Notes: generated by a model from the sequence alone, not told the origin. A DNA stretch of 64,000 bases from JBPYCR01 sp051846935 (GCF_051846935.1 NZ_JBPYCS010000015.1:7031-71030), one strand, 5' to 3'; positions 17,112 to 27,252 are shown, counted from the first letter of the stretch. Numbers and translations: made by a program.

Positions 17112-19437
17112 ATACTACTTCCTCCTTAGGAGTTTCCACGCTTGAAAGACAGTTTGAAAACCATTCCTTTAATTGCTGATAATTTGAATAATAAAGTTCT
17201 TCTTCGATTTCAGCACGAGTAAGTTGTGCCCTATACAAAACCGAATCGTGTAAGTTTCGTTTTTTTATATTTGTATTCAAGTGGAGTATATCGTCGTTTT
17301 TATACGATATAAACCCTAATTCTATAAAGACCTCTATAATAAAATGCAACCTTTCTTTCGACCAGCCCTTATGCTTGAGAATAAAAGCTTGTTCCTTTTC
17401 TAAATGGATTTCCTTTCGTTGCAATAAGAAAGCATAAAGCCATTTAAATGCCGCTCGATCAGGCAGTCCATCTAAAAAAGAACTTGTTTTTACGGAATAG
17501 CTTGCATGAATGATCGTTGGTTGTGTCTTATTAATAATTTCTCGTAATTTGTCTAAGCTCGGTGGTAAATCAAAAATAAATAAAGTATCGTAAGCTTGGA
17601 GATGATCTGTTTTTGCTCCGTACGTTAGTTGATCAACTGCTTCTTGTTGCTCACCAATCGAGTATGGTTCGTTACCGATAAGTAAATGGGTATTGTTTGC
17701 CAACACATAATTTTCTAACTCGGAACGGTTTTTTCTCCCACGATGATCAAAAAGTTGCCATTCTTCTACTTTTATATCTTCTATGATGAATTGTGGTTTT
17801 TTATTGCCATTCCATTCATTAATGCCGAGCTCGCCTACGATAGAAACAGGTGTATTGCCAGCGATTTTGTAAAATAAATCTCCTTTACGAAAACCGACTC
17901 CATCAACCCACTGTCCATTACTTTTAAATTGCAGCTTTAAATGGTTTTTCGTTGCTCCCATTTGTTTTATTTGAGCAGGAACTTCATTTATATGAAATAT
18001 CGGCTTTGGATTTTTCATCCCAAATGGTGCCAGCTTATTCACTTTATGGACGAGCTGTTCGTTAACTTCTGATAATTTAACTGTTTTACTCACTTCGATA
18101 ACTTGCTTGAAATCTTCTTCAGTTAATTGTTCCGCAATCTGACAATTTAAATAGTCTTTAATTTGCTGTAAGTTTTCAATAGGAAACGTCATACCTGCCG
18201 CCTGAGAATGTCCACCAAAATGCGTAAATAATGTTCTGATTTCCATACAGCTTTTAAACAAATTAAAGGCTGGAATACTTCTCGCAGATCCTTTAAGTTG
18301 TCCTGTATCTTCTTGAACAGTTAGAACAATCGTTGGACGGTCGTATTTTTGTACGAGGCGTGATGCTACAATACCTAGTACTCCTTCGTTCCAGCCTTCT
18401 TTATAAACAATAATAATACCGTCTTGTTTTTCGTTCTCTAGTAGTTTGTCGGCTTCTTTAACAATTTTCGCAACGATCTGCTGACGTTCTTGGTTAATAG
18501 CGTTTACTTCTTGTGCAATATCATCCGCTTGCTGCTTGCTTGTTGTTAAAAGCAATTTCACTACAAACTCAGCATTTTGTAACCTGCCAACAGCATTAAT
18601 TCGTGGTGCAATTAAGAATCCAATCGTCTCCTCTGTCAGTACTTCTTCTATTCCACAACTTTTCATTAGCGCCTGCAAGCCAATATTTTTTGTCGTTTGT
18701 AGAGCACGTAAGCCATAGTACGCTAAAATTCGGTTCTCGTCCTGAAGCGGAACTAAATCTGCGATTGTTCCAATTGCGACAAGATCCAAAAATTGCTCAG
18801 GGAAGTAACCGAGTAAGTGTTGCGCAAACTTAAATGCAACACCAACACCTGCCAGTTCTTTAAATGTATACTCTGGAGAGTACTTTGGATGGATGATAGC
18901 GAGCGCGTCTGGTAATTCGTCTTGAATTTCATGGTGATCCGTAATTATTAAATCAATACCAAGCTCCTTTGCAATCAAAGCTTCATGCACCGATGCAATT
19001 CCAGTATCGACCGTAATAATCAATTGAAAACCTTGATTTGCCGCTTTTTTAAAAGCTTCCTCGTTTGGCCCATACCCCTCTGTAAAGCGATTCGGTATAT
19101 AATAGTCACAATTTGCTCCAAGCTCGATTAGTGTGTGCATTAAGAGTGCGGTCGAGCACACCCCATCTGCATCATAATCTCCAAAGACAAGTATTTTTTC
19201 TTGAGCTTCTACTGCCTTAAACACGCGCTCGGAAGCGATATTAATCATTGCCAAATTACTCGGACATTGTAAATTTTCAATATTTGGGTTTAAAAAACGG
19301 TGAGCAGCTTCTTCTGTATAGATCCCTCGCTGCTTAAGAAGCTCTCCAATAAATGAATTTGATTCGTTTACATCTAGTTGTTCCTGCAATTTATTTTTTG
19401 ATTCAATAAATTGCCAGTTAGCCTTACTCTTTAACAT
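17101..19437 (-). CDS. recJ: Single-stranded-DNA-specific exonuclease RecJ
   Basis: RecJ degrades ssDNA 5'-3' in recombination and mismatch repair. DHH-domain metal ligands occur in VFGDYDADGVCSTALL and ITDHHEI. The DHHA1 domain carries GGHSQAAGMTF. The OB-fold and a Bacillus-type C-terminal extension follow. Length is 778 residues, typical of Firmicute RecJ. The ATG has AGGAG upstream. It precedes apt and relA as in B. subtilis. Confidence 0.95.
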   Translation of the reverse strand: MLKSKANWQFIESKNKLQEQLDVNESNSFIGELLKQRGIYTEEAAHRFLNPNIENLQCPSNLAMINIASERVFKAVEAQEKILVFGDYDADGVCSTALLMHTLIELGANCDYYIPNRFTEGYGPNEEAFKKAANQGFQLIITVDTGIASVHEALIAKELGIDLIITDHHEIQDELPDALAIIHPKYSPEYTFKELAGVGVAFKFAQHLLGYFPEQFLDLVAIGTIADLVPLQDENRILAYYGLRALQTTKNIGLQALMKSCGIEEVLTEETIGFLIAPRINAVGRLQNAEFVVKLLLTTSKQQADDIAQEVNAINQERQQIVAKIVKEADKLLENEKQDGIIIVYKEGWNEGVLGIVASRLVQKYDRPTIVLTVQEDTGQLKGSARSIPAFNLFKSCMEIRTLFTHFGGHSQAAGMTFPIENLQQIKDYLNCQIAEQLTEEDFKQVIEVSKTVKLSEVNEQLVHKVNKLAPFGMKNPKPIFHINEVPAQIKQMGATKNHLKLQFKSNGQWVDGVGFRKGDLFYKIAGNTPVSIVGELGINEWNGNKKPQFIIEDIKVEEWQLFDHRGRKNRSELENYVLANNTHLLIGNEPYSIGEQQEAVDQLTYGAKTDHLQAYDTLFIFDLPPSLDKLREIINKTQPTIIHASYSVKTSSFLDGLPDRAAFKWLYAFLLQRKEIHLEKEQAFILKHKGWSKERLHFIIEVFIELGFISYKNDDILHLNTNIKKRNLHDSVLYRAQLTRAEIEEELYYSNYQQLKEWFSNCLSSVETPKEEVVYGF

Positions 19438-19506
19438 ACAGTCACTCCTGACGAATTTATTATATAAAAGTAGAGCAAGGAGCGCAATTTCAAAGGAGGC
19501 GATACT

Positions 19507-19800
19507 TTATTCTTGGATATCCTCTTCGTGTAATTGATGCTCGTTTACTATCGCTTCTTTTTCTTCAATATCTGCTTTCAAAGCTTTAATTTCACGTTGT
19601 AAACGAACGATTTTCAAGCTACCTGCGATTGTAGTTACGAGGCAACCGAGCAGTACAGAGAATAAAATCACTAAAATTAATGGTGATTCTCCACTCCAAA
19701 ATAAATAATTGACTTCCACACTACTCGTATTCAACAATGCAAAAACGGATATTACGATAATAAAGATAATCGTTAAGATTACATAAGTTTGTCCTTTCAC
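19507..19800 (-). CDS. LapA/DUF1049-family membrane protein (YrvD-like)
   Basis: This 97-residue protein has two membrane segments (residues 5-25 and 40-62) followed by a cytosolic coiled coil (LQREIKALKADIEEKEA). VNYLFWSGESPL between the helices fits the LapA domain. It starts at GTG with CAGGAGG upstream and lies between secDF and recJ as yrvD does in B. subtilis. Function is not known in Bacillus. E. coli LapA/LapB-type proteins act in envelope assembly, which cannot be assumed here. Confidence 0.82.
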   Translation of the reverse strand: MKGQTYVILTIIFIIVISVFALLNTSSVEVNYLFWSGESPLILVILFSVLLGCLVTTIAGSLKIVRLQREIKALKADIEEKEAIVNEHQLHEEDIQE

Positions 19801-19895
19801 GCTATACCTCCTGCATACTCATATTAGAAAACATACCCAAACACCGAGCTGCAATATATTTTGCATCGACGTATTTGGGCACATTTTATTACTTA

Positions 19896-22151
19896 CTAAA
19901 CTTGTGGACCTTCCACTTTCTTTTTCTTAGTAAAATCAAGCGGCTTTTGCTTTAATGATTTACCACGCCAAACAAGCCATAATTGGGATGCCAAAAATAA
20001 GGAGGAGTAAGTTCCCGCAAGAAGACCGACAACTAATGCTATAGCAAAGCCAAAAATAGATTGTGCTCCCAATACGAGAAAGGCCATAACTGCTATTAAT
20101 GTTGTAGCTGTTGTATTTATACTCCGCATAAACGTCTGTATTAAACTTATGTTAACAATCTTTGCAAGCTCTTTGGTGGATTTAACAACTCGATTTCTTT
20201 TTCGAATATTTTCTCGTATTCGATCAAAAACAACGATCGTGTTATTAATCGAATACCCAACAATCGTTAAGATGGCTGCGACAATCGTTATATCAAACTC
20301 GATTCGTGTCAGACTAAATACAACGAGCAAGAAAAATGAATCGTGCAACAAAGCGATGATCGCGGTAATCGCGAAGAAAAATTCAAATCGTATTGTTACG
20401 TATATTATCATTCCAACAGAAGCAATTGCTAGAGCATATATAGCGTTTTTAACAAGCTCTTCACCAACGATTGGAGAAACTACGCTAACGTTAGGCTCTG
20501 TACCGTACAATGCTTTAAAGTGATCTTTTACCTCAGCGATTTTTTTATCTGTAAGTACAGTATCATGACGTACAACAGCTATATCATTTTCTTCTCCGGA
20601 TAAAACAATCGATTTTGCTTCCAAATCTAATTGTTCTATATTCTCTTGTACTTCTTCCGTTGTTAAGCTCTCATCTGCTAAAATTTCAACTCTAGAACCA
20701 CTCGTAAAATCGATTCCAGGATTTAGTTTAAATAGAAGAAGTGATAAACAGCCAATTATAACAACAATCGATGTTGCAATAAATATCTTCTTCTGATGTT
20801 GGACAACATTAACGGTACGGTTAAATATTGTCGGACTTTCCTCTTTTGTATCAGAGATATCTTTAATGTCGGATGAACGAATACCAAACCAAGCTGGTCT
20901 TTTACTTAAATAACGACTTTTCACCCATAAGCCGAGTAGCAGTCGTGTGCCATAAACCGCTGTTAAAAAGCTAACGACTATACTTACAATTAACATTGTT
21001 GCAAACCCTTTAACAGAGCTCGTACCAAATATGAATAATACAGAAGCGGCAAGCAATGTAGTTATGTTTGCATCGACAATTGTTACAAGTGAGTTTTTAG
21101 TTCCAGCTTTAAAAGACGCCATAATTGATTTCCCGGCTTTAATTTCTTCTTTTATTCTCTCAAATGTAATGACGTTGGCATCAACAGCCATCCCGACTCC
21201 AAGAATCAATGCGGCAATACCAGGTAAAGTTAGCACACCATTCATTAAGCCGAAAACAAGCAATATAATATAGATATAAATCGCCAAGTTTATTGTCGCA
21301 ATTATACCTGGAAAACGATAAACAGCTATCATGAAAACAAAAATAAGTGAGACGCCGATAAATCCTGCATATACCGTTTTATTTAAAGCCTGTTCTCCAA
21401 ATTGCGCGCCTACTGAAGTGGAATATAATTCATTCATATGAACAGGCAAAGAACCTGAATTAATTATATTAGCAAGACGTTGAGCTGATTCTACTGTGAA
21501 ATCACCTGTTATTTGTACACTATTAGAATGAATAATTTCATTAACATGTGGTGCTGAAATAAACTTTGGCTCCGCTTTTTGTATTTCTTCAGAAAATGAA
21601 TCGTCCTCATGATAATCCATCCAAATAACGAGTAAGTTATTCGGTTTCATTTCTAAGATTTCTTTCGTAACTTCGCCAAATTTATTCGCATCTTTTAATT
21701 GCAACGTAACGATTGGAGCATTGGAAGTTGGATGAAAGTCTTGTTTTGCACTACCTTCTTTTATATCCGAGCCGTCTAAATATTCCTTATCATTCACATC
21801 ACGAAAAGATAATCTAGCCGATGTCGATAATATTTCTCTAGCTTCTGTCTGGTTCTCTACTCCAGCAAGTTGGACTCGAATGCGGTCTTCGCCTTCAATA
21901 TCTATCACAGTTTCACTTATACCTAATCGGTTCACTCGGTCATTAAGTGTCTGAACAGTTGATTCTAACAATTTTCTCGTTACTTCCTGTCCTTCATCAA
22001 CTGGTTCTACTTCATATAGAACTTCAAATCCCCCTTGTAAATCTAGCCCAAGATTAATATTTTTACTAATACTTGTAGACGTAGTACCGATCGTTGCTGC
22101 AAAGATTAATACAATTAATAAAAAGGCAATAATTCTCCATCTGTTTTTCAT
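19896..22151 (-). CDS. secDF: Fused protein translocase subunit SecDF
   Basis: SecDF is a proton-driven membrane factor that assists Sec-dependent export. This is the fused SecD-SecF form usual in Bacillaceae (751 residues, about 12 membrane helices). NLGLDLQGGFEVLYEV opens the SecD half, GMAVDANVITFERIKEE is its conserved helix, and LNPGIDFTSGSRVEI with GYSINNTIVVFDRIREN mark the SecF half. The ATG has GGGAGGAA upstream. Confidence 0.96.
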   Translation of the reverse strand: MKNRWRIIAFLLIVLIFAATIGTTSTSISKNINLGLDLQGGFEVLYEVEPVDEGQEVTRKLLESTVQTLNDRVNRLGISETVIDIEGEDRIRVQLAGVENQTEAREILSTSARLSFRDVNDKEYLDGSDIKEGSAKQDFHPTSNAPIVTLQLKDANKFGEVTKEILEMKPNNLLVIWMDYHEDDSFSEEIQKAEPKFISAPHVNEIIHSNSVQITGDFTVESAQRLANIINSGSLPVHMNELYSTSVGAQFGEQALNKTVYAGFIGVSLIFVFMIAVYRFPGIIATINLAIYIYIILLVFGLMNGVLTLPGIAALILGVGMAVDANVITFERIKEEIKAGKSIMASFKAGTKNSLVTIVDANITTLLAASVLFIFGTSSVKGFATMLIVSIVVSFLTAVYGTRLLLGLWVKSRYLSKRPAWFGIRSSDIKDISDTKEESPTIFNRTVNVVQHQKKIFIATSIVVIIGCLSLLLFKLNPGIDFTSGSRVEILADESLTTEEVQENIEQLDLEAKSIVLSGEENDIAVVRHDTVLTDKKIAEVKDHFKALYGTEPNVSVVSPIVGEELVKNAIYALAIASVGMIIYVTIRFEFFFAITAIIALLHDSFFLLVVFSLTRIEFDITIVAAILTIVGYSINNTIVVFDRIRENIRKRNRVVKSTKELAKIVNISLIQTFMRSINTTATTLIAVMAFLVLGAQSIFGFAIALVVGLLAGTYSSLFLASQLWLVWRGKSLKQKPLDFTKKKKVEGPQV

Positions 22152-22194
22152 ATAGTTCTTTTCCTCCCTTATTCAATGGGGAATAACGCTGCGT

Positions 22195-22506
22195 CTATTC
22201 GTTTGTTATTGCTTCATTAAATGGATCATTTAAAGCGTTAATAGTTGCTAGTAAATCATCTTCCTGATCCTGACTCTGTACCGTTAAATAACTCATATAT
22301 GTAGTACTATTTAAATGAAAAATATCTTGTACGATCTCATAAAGTCGCTTAGATGGATTATTTTTCCACACTTTATTTACTAAACATTCCCATATTCCTT
22401 CAAGAGTTGCTTCTGAATACCCCATTAATTGCATTTCCTTAGCCTTGCTTATTAAAGCAGGCTCTACATAAGTTTTCCAGTTATCAACCGTCTTTACCTC
22501 TTCCAA
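22195..22506 (-). CDS. comN: Post-transcriptional regulator ComN (YrzD) family
   Basis: ComN in B. subtilis post-transcriptionally promotes expression of the late competence operon comE. This protein has 103 residues, is soluble and mostly helical (KAKEMQLMGYSEATLEGIWECL, with KLYEIVQDIF-like pattern). The call rests on family resemblance and on its place directly upstream of secDF. Two adjacent TTG codons can start it. The second (22506) is 7 bases from AGGAGG and is preferred. Confidence 0.75.
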   Translation of the reverse strand: MEEVKTVDNWKTYVEPALISKAKEMQLMGYSEATLEGIWECLVNKVWKNNPSKRLYEIVQDIFHLNSTTYMSYLTVQSQDQEDDLLATINALNDPFNEAITNE

Positions 22507-22621
22507 CAAGTACCCTCCTCAACACGGAACAAGTATTAGTTCTTGTCATGCTTGGCCGACATACAAGCATATATATCATTGTATATGAATTTTTATTTTT
22601 TGAGAAGGCAGGTCGTTCATA

Positions 22622-24175
22622 ATGACGAAACAGTCATTTTTAAAAGGTACACTTATTTTAATTTTCGCTGGTATGATCACCCGTTTTTTAGGTTTTATTA
22701 ATCGTATCGTCGTTGCTCGTTTAATGGGTGAAGAAGGTGTTGGTCTGTATATGATGGCCCTGCCAACCTTGTTTTTAGTCATTACATTCGCTCAAATCGG
22801 ATTGCCTGTAGCTATTTCCAAGCGAATAGCAGAAGCGGATGCAAAAAATGACACAACGAAAGTGAAAAAAATTCTTGTCGTATCCTTAGTAATTGTTACA
22901 ATTACGAGCATAATCTTTACAATTGGAATGTTTATTGCAATTCCATACATTGCAACTACGTTATTAACGGATCAACGCACGATCTACCCTTTAATGGCTA
23001 TTAGTCCAATCGTACCGATTATTGCAATTTCATCTGTTTTAAAAGGATACTTCCAAGGCAAACAAAACATGAAGCCGCAAAGCTATGCTCAGATTATTGA
23101 GCAAGTGATACGCATATCTTGTGTATTTATGTTAGTAAAATTCGCTTTGCCATATGGTGTAGAATTTGCCGCAGCAGGTGCAATGATTAGTGTAATTATA
23201 GGAGAATTCGCATCACTCGTATTTATGCTTTTCTTATTTAAAAGTAAAAAGGTCGTTTCTATACGCTATCGCTTTTTCGCCTACTTAAAAGATAGTAAAG
23301 ATACATTGAGATCATTGTTTTCCATTGCACTTCCTAATACAGGGAGTAAATTGATTAGCTCGATTTCAAATTTTATGGAACCAATTATCGTTTCTCAAAG
23401 CTTGGCAATTGCCGGTGTAGCTACAACAGTAGCTACAAAACAATACGGTGAATTAACAGGCTATGTGCTGCCGCTATTATTTTTACCTACATTTATTACA
23501 CATTCACTTTCCATTGCATTAGTGCCATCTATCGCTGAAGCAGAAGCCAAAAATAATAAACGATTGATCCATTACAGGATTCATCAATCGATACGAATAT
23601 CTTTTGCTTCTGGTGCTCTTGCCACAATCGTTCTATCTATTTTTTCTGTAACAATACTAACATATATGTATGGCACAGCAAACGCAAGTAAATATTTAGT
23701 TTTAATGGCTCCTTTTTTTATTATGTTATATATCCAATCTCCATTGCAAGCCGCTCTTATGGCTCTGGATTTAGCAAAGCCAGCGATGAAAAATAGTTTA
23801 ATAGGTGCAGCTTGTAAATTTATTGTACTATTCCTTTTGGCTTCCAATAATGATTTTGGAATTTTTGGCGTTGCCATTGCAATGTCTGTAGGTGTCGTAC
23901 TTATTACGTTGCTTCATTTAGCCACTCTTTATAAAGAAATTCATTTTTCTATTCAAATTGTTGACCTAGGAAAGATGGTCGTACTTGTCTTACTAACAGC
24001 CACAATCGGGAACAGTTTAAAAGTATTATTTGGCACAACGGCATCAAACGTAATTGTTTTTATATGTATGCTTGGATTATTGACTGTTGCTTATCTCATT
24101 TGTTTATTTACTTTAAAATTCATTACAAAAGAAGAATTAAAGCAAATACCGATTATTAAAAAGTGGTTCGTATAA
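22622..24175 (+). CDS. spoVB: Stage V sporulation protein B (MOP-family flippase)
   Basis: SpoVB is a polytopic member of the MATE/MOP superfamily needed for spore cortex formation, probably flipping a peptidoglycan lipid precursor. This protein has 517 residues and about 14 membrane segments. The N-terminus (FAGMITRFLGFINRIVVARLMGEEGVGLYMMALP) is typical. GGCAGG precedes the ATG. It is divergent from comN and followed by the YrzE-like gene, as in B. subtilis. No convincing sigma-E promoter was found upstream. Confidence 0.9.
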   Translation: MTKQSFLKGTLILIFAGMITRFLGFINRIVVARLMGEEGVGLYMMALPTLFLVITFAQIGLPVAISKRIAEADAKNDTTKVKKILVVSLVIVTITSIIFTIGMFIAIPYIATTLLTDQRTIYPLMAISPIVPIIAISSVLKGYFQGKQNMKPQSYAQIIEQVIRISCVFMLVKFALPYGVEFAAAGAMISVIIGEFASLVFMLFLFKSKKVVSIRYRFFAYLKDSKDTLRSLFSIALPNTGSKLISSISNFMEPIIVSQSLAIAGVATTVATKQYGELTGYVLPLLFLPTFITHSLSIALVPSIAEAEAKNNKRLIHYRIHQSIRISFASGALATIVLSIFSVTILTYMYGTANASKYLVLMAPFFIMLYIQSPLQAALMALDLAKPAMKNSLIGAACKFIVLFLLASNNDFGIFGVAIAMSVGVVLITLLHLATLYKEIHFSIQIVDLGKMVVLVLLTATIGNSLKVLFGTTASNVIVFICMLGLLTVAYLICLFTLKFITKEELKQIPIIKKWFV

Positions 24176-24311
24176 ATAATGTAACGAATGGTTTTGTTTC
24201 AAAATGGTTTCCTAGCCAGAAAAGGAACCAAACTATCTTTAAAAAAGCCGTCTAAAATTTACCACGATGAATAAAATGAAAATAAGTGGACAAACAAAGG
24301 GGGTGGCATAA

Positions 24312-24695
24312 ATCAATATAAATAGCAATCAGTTTACTGCGCTCGTTTATGGTTGGATTGTCGTTTTAGGACTTGTTCTTATTTCAAGTGTTACACTTGC
24401 CTTTCTATTGCGTTTTACATCGTTAAATGAGCCGATGGTTTCCTATGTCACATTGGCAATTGGTCTTATTTCTTTATTTACTGGAGGCATTGTTGCAGGT
24501 GTTAAAGGGAAAGGAAAAGGTTGGTTAATAGGCGGAATTACAGGTATTGGTTTTACATTTTTTACATTTTTAGTTCAATACCTTGGTTTTGAACAAGGGT
24601 TTTCGCTGCAACAATCCTTACACCATGTTGGCTATATTCTAGCAGCTTTGATCGGTGGAATTGTTGGGGTTAATCTTGTTGCAGAAAAAAAGTAA
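24312..24695 (+). CDS. yrzE: TIGR04086/YrzE-like membrane protein with an ATC at the start position
   Basis: This is a small four-helix membrane protein of unknown function located between spoVB and yajC like B. subtilis yrzE. The conserved first helix (ALVYGWIVVLGLVLISS) is encoded from about 24336, upstream of the first normal start codon (TTG 24408). The frame is open only back to TAA at 24309. AAAGGGGGTG (24296-24305) has its core 8 bases before ATC (24312), where ATG is expected (I-N-I-N-S-N-Q). Either the gene starts at ATC, or the start codon is mutated or misread. If only the TTG is used, 95 residues are made without helix 1. Confidence 0.7.
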   Translation: MNINSNQFTALVYGWIVVLGLVLISSVTLAFLLRFTSLNEPMVSYVTLAIGLISLFTGGIVAGVKGKGKGWLIGGITGIGFTFFTFLVQYLGFEQGFSLQQSLHHVGYILAALIGGIVGVNLVAEKK

Positions 24696-24706
24696 TATAA
24701 ATTGGA

Positions 24707-24738
24707 ACAAGGCAGCTGTACAAACAGTTGCCTTGTTT
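24707..24738 (+). terminator. Terminator after the YrzE-like gene
   Basis: AACAAGGCA and TGCCTTGTT form a 9-bp stem, with TGT/ACA inside. The T tail is short (TTTATG). It may also serve yajC-distal transcripts weakly. Confidence 0.6.
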
Positions 24739-24765
24739 ATGTACTGCAGATCGTTTTTAACTAGT

Positions 24766-25026
24766 CTAGCTTTGTTTTACTTCACGAATTGCAGATCGAT
24801 CATATTTTAGCCTGTTATTATCACCACAAGCTATTACGACTGTATCTTCATCAATTGCATGTACTTCACCATGCAAACCACCAATCGTTACAATTAAATC
24901 TCCCTTTTTTAAGTCAGACTGCATTTGTCTAACTTGCTTTTGACGCTTTTGTTGTGGTCGAATAAGCAAAAAGTAAAAGATTACAAACATTAATATAATT
25001 GGTGACAAGGAAATAAGAGTTTCCAT
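24766..25026 (-). CDS. yajC: Preprotein translocase accessory subunit YajC
   Basis: YajC associates with SecDF at the translocon. It has one N-terminal membrane helix (residues 6-22, SPIILMFVIFYFLLIRPQQ) followed by the family's RPQQKRQKQ and GDLIVTIGGLHGEV motifs. Length is 86 residues. GGGGAGG precedes the ATG. It is the last gene of the ruvA-ruvB-queA-tgt-yajC cluster. Confidence 0.95.
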   Translation of the reverse strand: METLISLSPIILMFVIFYFLLIRPQQKRQKQVRQMQSDLKKGDLIVTIGGLHGEVHAIDEDTVVIACGDNNRLKYDRSAIREVKQS

Positions 25027-25047
25027 TATGAGTTATTCCTCCCCTCA

Positions 25048-26184
25048 TTAAAAGTTTTTCGGATGCATATCATTGAATCCATATTGTTCAAAGAATGCTT
25101 CTTTAAAATCGCCAAGTCGATCATCAATAATTGCTGCTCGTACTTGCTCCATTAATTTTAACAGAAAATATAAGTTATGGTAAGTAGTAAGTCGAAATCC
25201 GAATGTTTCATTACATTTTATTAAATGTCGGATGTATGCTCGTGTATAATTTTTACATACGTAACAGCTACAATTTTCATCAATAGGTCGAAAATCTCGA
25301 GAAAACTTCGCATTCCTTACTACTAAACGACCATTAGATGTCATGCATGTGCCGTTTCGAGCAATTCGTGTAGGTAAGACACAATCAAACATATCAATTC
25401 CTCGAATGGCGCCCTCAATTAATGAGTCTGGCGAACCAACTCCCATTAAATAACGCGGCTTATTAGCAGGCATTAGTGGTGTTGTATATTCCAATACTTC
25501 GTTCATAATATGCTTTGGCTCGCCTACAGACAAACCACCGATAGCATAGCCTGGAAAATCTAAAGAAATCAGATCCGCTGCACTTTGTTTTCGCAAATCT
25601 TCAAATTCGCCACCTTGAATAATTCCAAATAGAGCTTGTTCATTTGGCCGCATATGTGCATTCAGGCTTCTCTCCGCCCACCTTGACGTTCTCTCGATCG
25701 ATTCCTTCATGTAAGCATGTGTTGCAGGAAATGGCGGGCACTCATCCAATACCATCATAATATCGGGTCCTAGATCATTTTGTATTTGCATTGCTTTTTC
25801 AGGAGAAAAAAATAATTTTTCGCCGCTTAAATGATGACGAAAGTGTACACCTTCTTCAGTAATTTCTCTCGTATTACTCAAACTAAACACTTGAAAACCG
25901 CCCGAGTCCGTTAATATCGGTCTCTTCCAATTCATAAAAGTGTGTAATCCGCCAGCTTCTTTTACAATGTCTTCTCCTGGTCGAAGCCAAAGATGATACG
26001 TATTAGATAATATTATTTGTGCATTCATTTCAAGTAATTCTTCTGGGCTCATCGTTTTGACAGTAGCTAATGTCCCTACTGGCATAAACATAGGAGTATC
26101 AAAAGACCCGTGAGGTGTGTGAACCTTTCCAAGCCTTGCACCTGTTTGCTTGCATGTTTTAATGTGTTCATACGTAATTGGCAT
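25048..26184 (-). CDS. tgt: Queuine (preQ1) tRNA-ribosyltransferase
   Basis: Tgt exchanges G34 for preQ1 in GUN tRNAs. DSGGFQVFSL carries the substrate-binding aspartate, DCVLPTRIARNGTCMTS the nucleophile region, and CSCYVCKNYTRAYIRH plus H the zinc site. Length is 378 residues from the ATG at 26184 (MPITYEHIK). The ATG at 26196 directly abuts the only RBS (AAGGA) and is less likely, though 12 bases to 26184 is long. Works with QueA, encoded just upstream. Confidence 0.95.
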   Translation of the reverse strand: MPITYEHIKTCKQTGARLGKVHTPHGSFDTPMFMPVGTLATVKTMSPEELLEMNAQIILSNTYHLWLRPGEDIVKEAGGLHTFMNWKRPILTDSGGFQVFSLSNTREITEEGVHFRHHLSGEKLFFSPEKAMQIQNDLGPDIMMVLDECPPFPATHAYMKESIERTSRWAERSLNAHMRPNEQALFGIIQGGEFEDLRKQSAADLISLDFPGYAIGGLSVGEPKHIMNEVLEYTTPLMPANKPRYLMGVGSPDSLIEGAIRGIDMFDCVLPTRIARNGTCMTSNGRLVVRNAKFSRDFRPIDENCSCYVCKNYTRAYIRHLIKCNETFGFRLTTYHNLYFLLKLMEQVRAAIIDDRLGDFKEAFFEQYGFNDMHPKNF

Positions 26185-26199
26185 AGTTACTGTCATTCC

Positions 26200-27231
26200 T
26201 TATTTTAAAATTAGCATAGCATCTCCAAAGCTAAAAAAGCGGTATTGCTTACAAATTGCTTCATTATACGCTTTCAACACACGATCCTTTCCAGCGAATG
26301 CACTTACAAGCATAATTAAAGTAGACTTCGGTAAATGAAAGTTTGTAATAAGTCCGTCTATTGCTCGAAACGTGTATGGTGGATAAATAAAAATGTTCGT
26401 CCATCCACTTGAATGCTTCAATTCGCCATTATGATCGCGAGCAATTGTTTCTAATGTTCGTGTTGTTGTAGTTCCAACAGCAATTATTTTTCCACCTTGT
26501 TTTTTAATGTTCATTAATGTCTCCGCTGTTTCTTCTGACATATGATAAAACTCTGCATGCATTTCATGATTTTCAATCGACTCAGCGCTCACCGGACGAA
26601 ATGTACCAAGCCCAACATGCAACGTTATGTACTGAATCAGAACGCCTTTCTTTTTAATTTCTTCAAGTAATTCTTCTGTAAAGTGAAGGCCAGCTGTAGG
26701 TGCAGCTGCTGATCCTGTTTCTTTTGCATAAACTGTTTGATACCGTTCTTTTTCGGGTAGCTGCTCTTTAATATATGGAGGAAGAGGCATTTCTCCCAGC
26801 TCCTCCAGCAACTCATAAAAAATTCCGTCATAATAAAAATCAAATACACATCCACCATGCGCTTTTTTTTCGACACAAATCATACGTAATTTTCCATTAC
26901 CTACAATTATTTCCGTACCGATTTTCACACGCTTTGCCGGCTTTACGAGTGTTTCCCAGCGTTCGCCTTCTATTTGATGGAGCAACAATATTTCTATTTT
27001 TGCGCCTGAATCCTTTTTTATACCGTAAATCCTTGCTGGCAACACGCGCGTATCGTTAAGTACTAAGCAGTCCCCTTCTTTTAAATAGTGAACAATTTCC
27101 GAAAAAACGGTGTGGTTTATTGTATCCGCTTGCTTATTTAATACGAGCAAGCGAGACGATGTACGATCCTTCAATGGTGTTTGAGCGATTAATTGTTCAG
27201 GTAAATTAAAATCAAAATCCTCTACATTCAT
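26200..27231 (-). CDS. queA: S-adenosylmethionine:tRNA ribosyltransferase-isomerase
   Basis: QueA transfers and isomerises the ribosyl group of SAM onto preQ1-tRNA to give epoxyqueuosine. Family motifs DFNLPEQLIAQTPLKDR, LNDTRVLPARIYG and GSAAAPTAGLHFT are present in 343 residues. GGGAG precedes the ATG. It lies 16 bases upstream of the tgt start at 26184. Confidence 0.96.
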   Translation of the reverse strand: MNVEDFDFNLPEQLIAQTPLKDRTSSRLLVLNKQADTINHTVFSEIVHYLKEGDCLVLNDTRVLPARIYGIKKDSGAKIEILLLHQIEGERWETLVKPAKRVKIGTEIIVGNGKLRMICVEKKAHGGCVFDFYYDGIFYELLEELGEMPLPPYIKEQLPEKERYQTVYAKETGSAAAPTAGLHFTEELLEEIKKKGVLIQYITLHVGLGTFRPVSAESIENHEMHAEFYHMSEETAETLMNIKKQGGKIIAVGTTTTRTLETIARDHNGELKHSSGWTNIFIYPPYTFRAIDGLITNFHLPKSTLIMLVSAFAGKDRVLKAYNEAICKQYRFFSFGDAMLILK

Positions 27232-27252
27232 TTGTATATTCTCCCTAAGTGT

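Noticed and set aside
22557..22575. Sigma-E promoter for spoVB at CATACAAG
   Set aside because: The -10 is close to consensus but no ATA-containing -35 lies 13-15 bases upstream.
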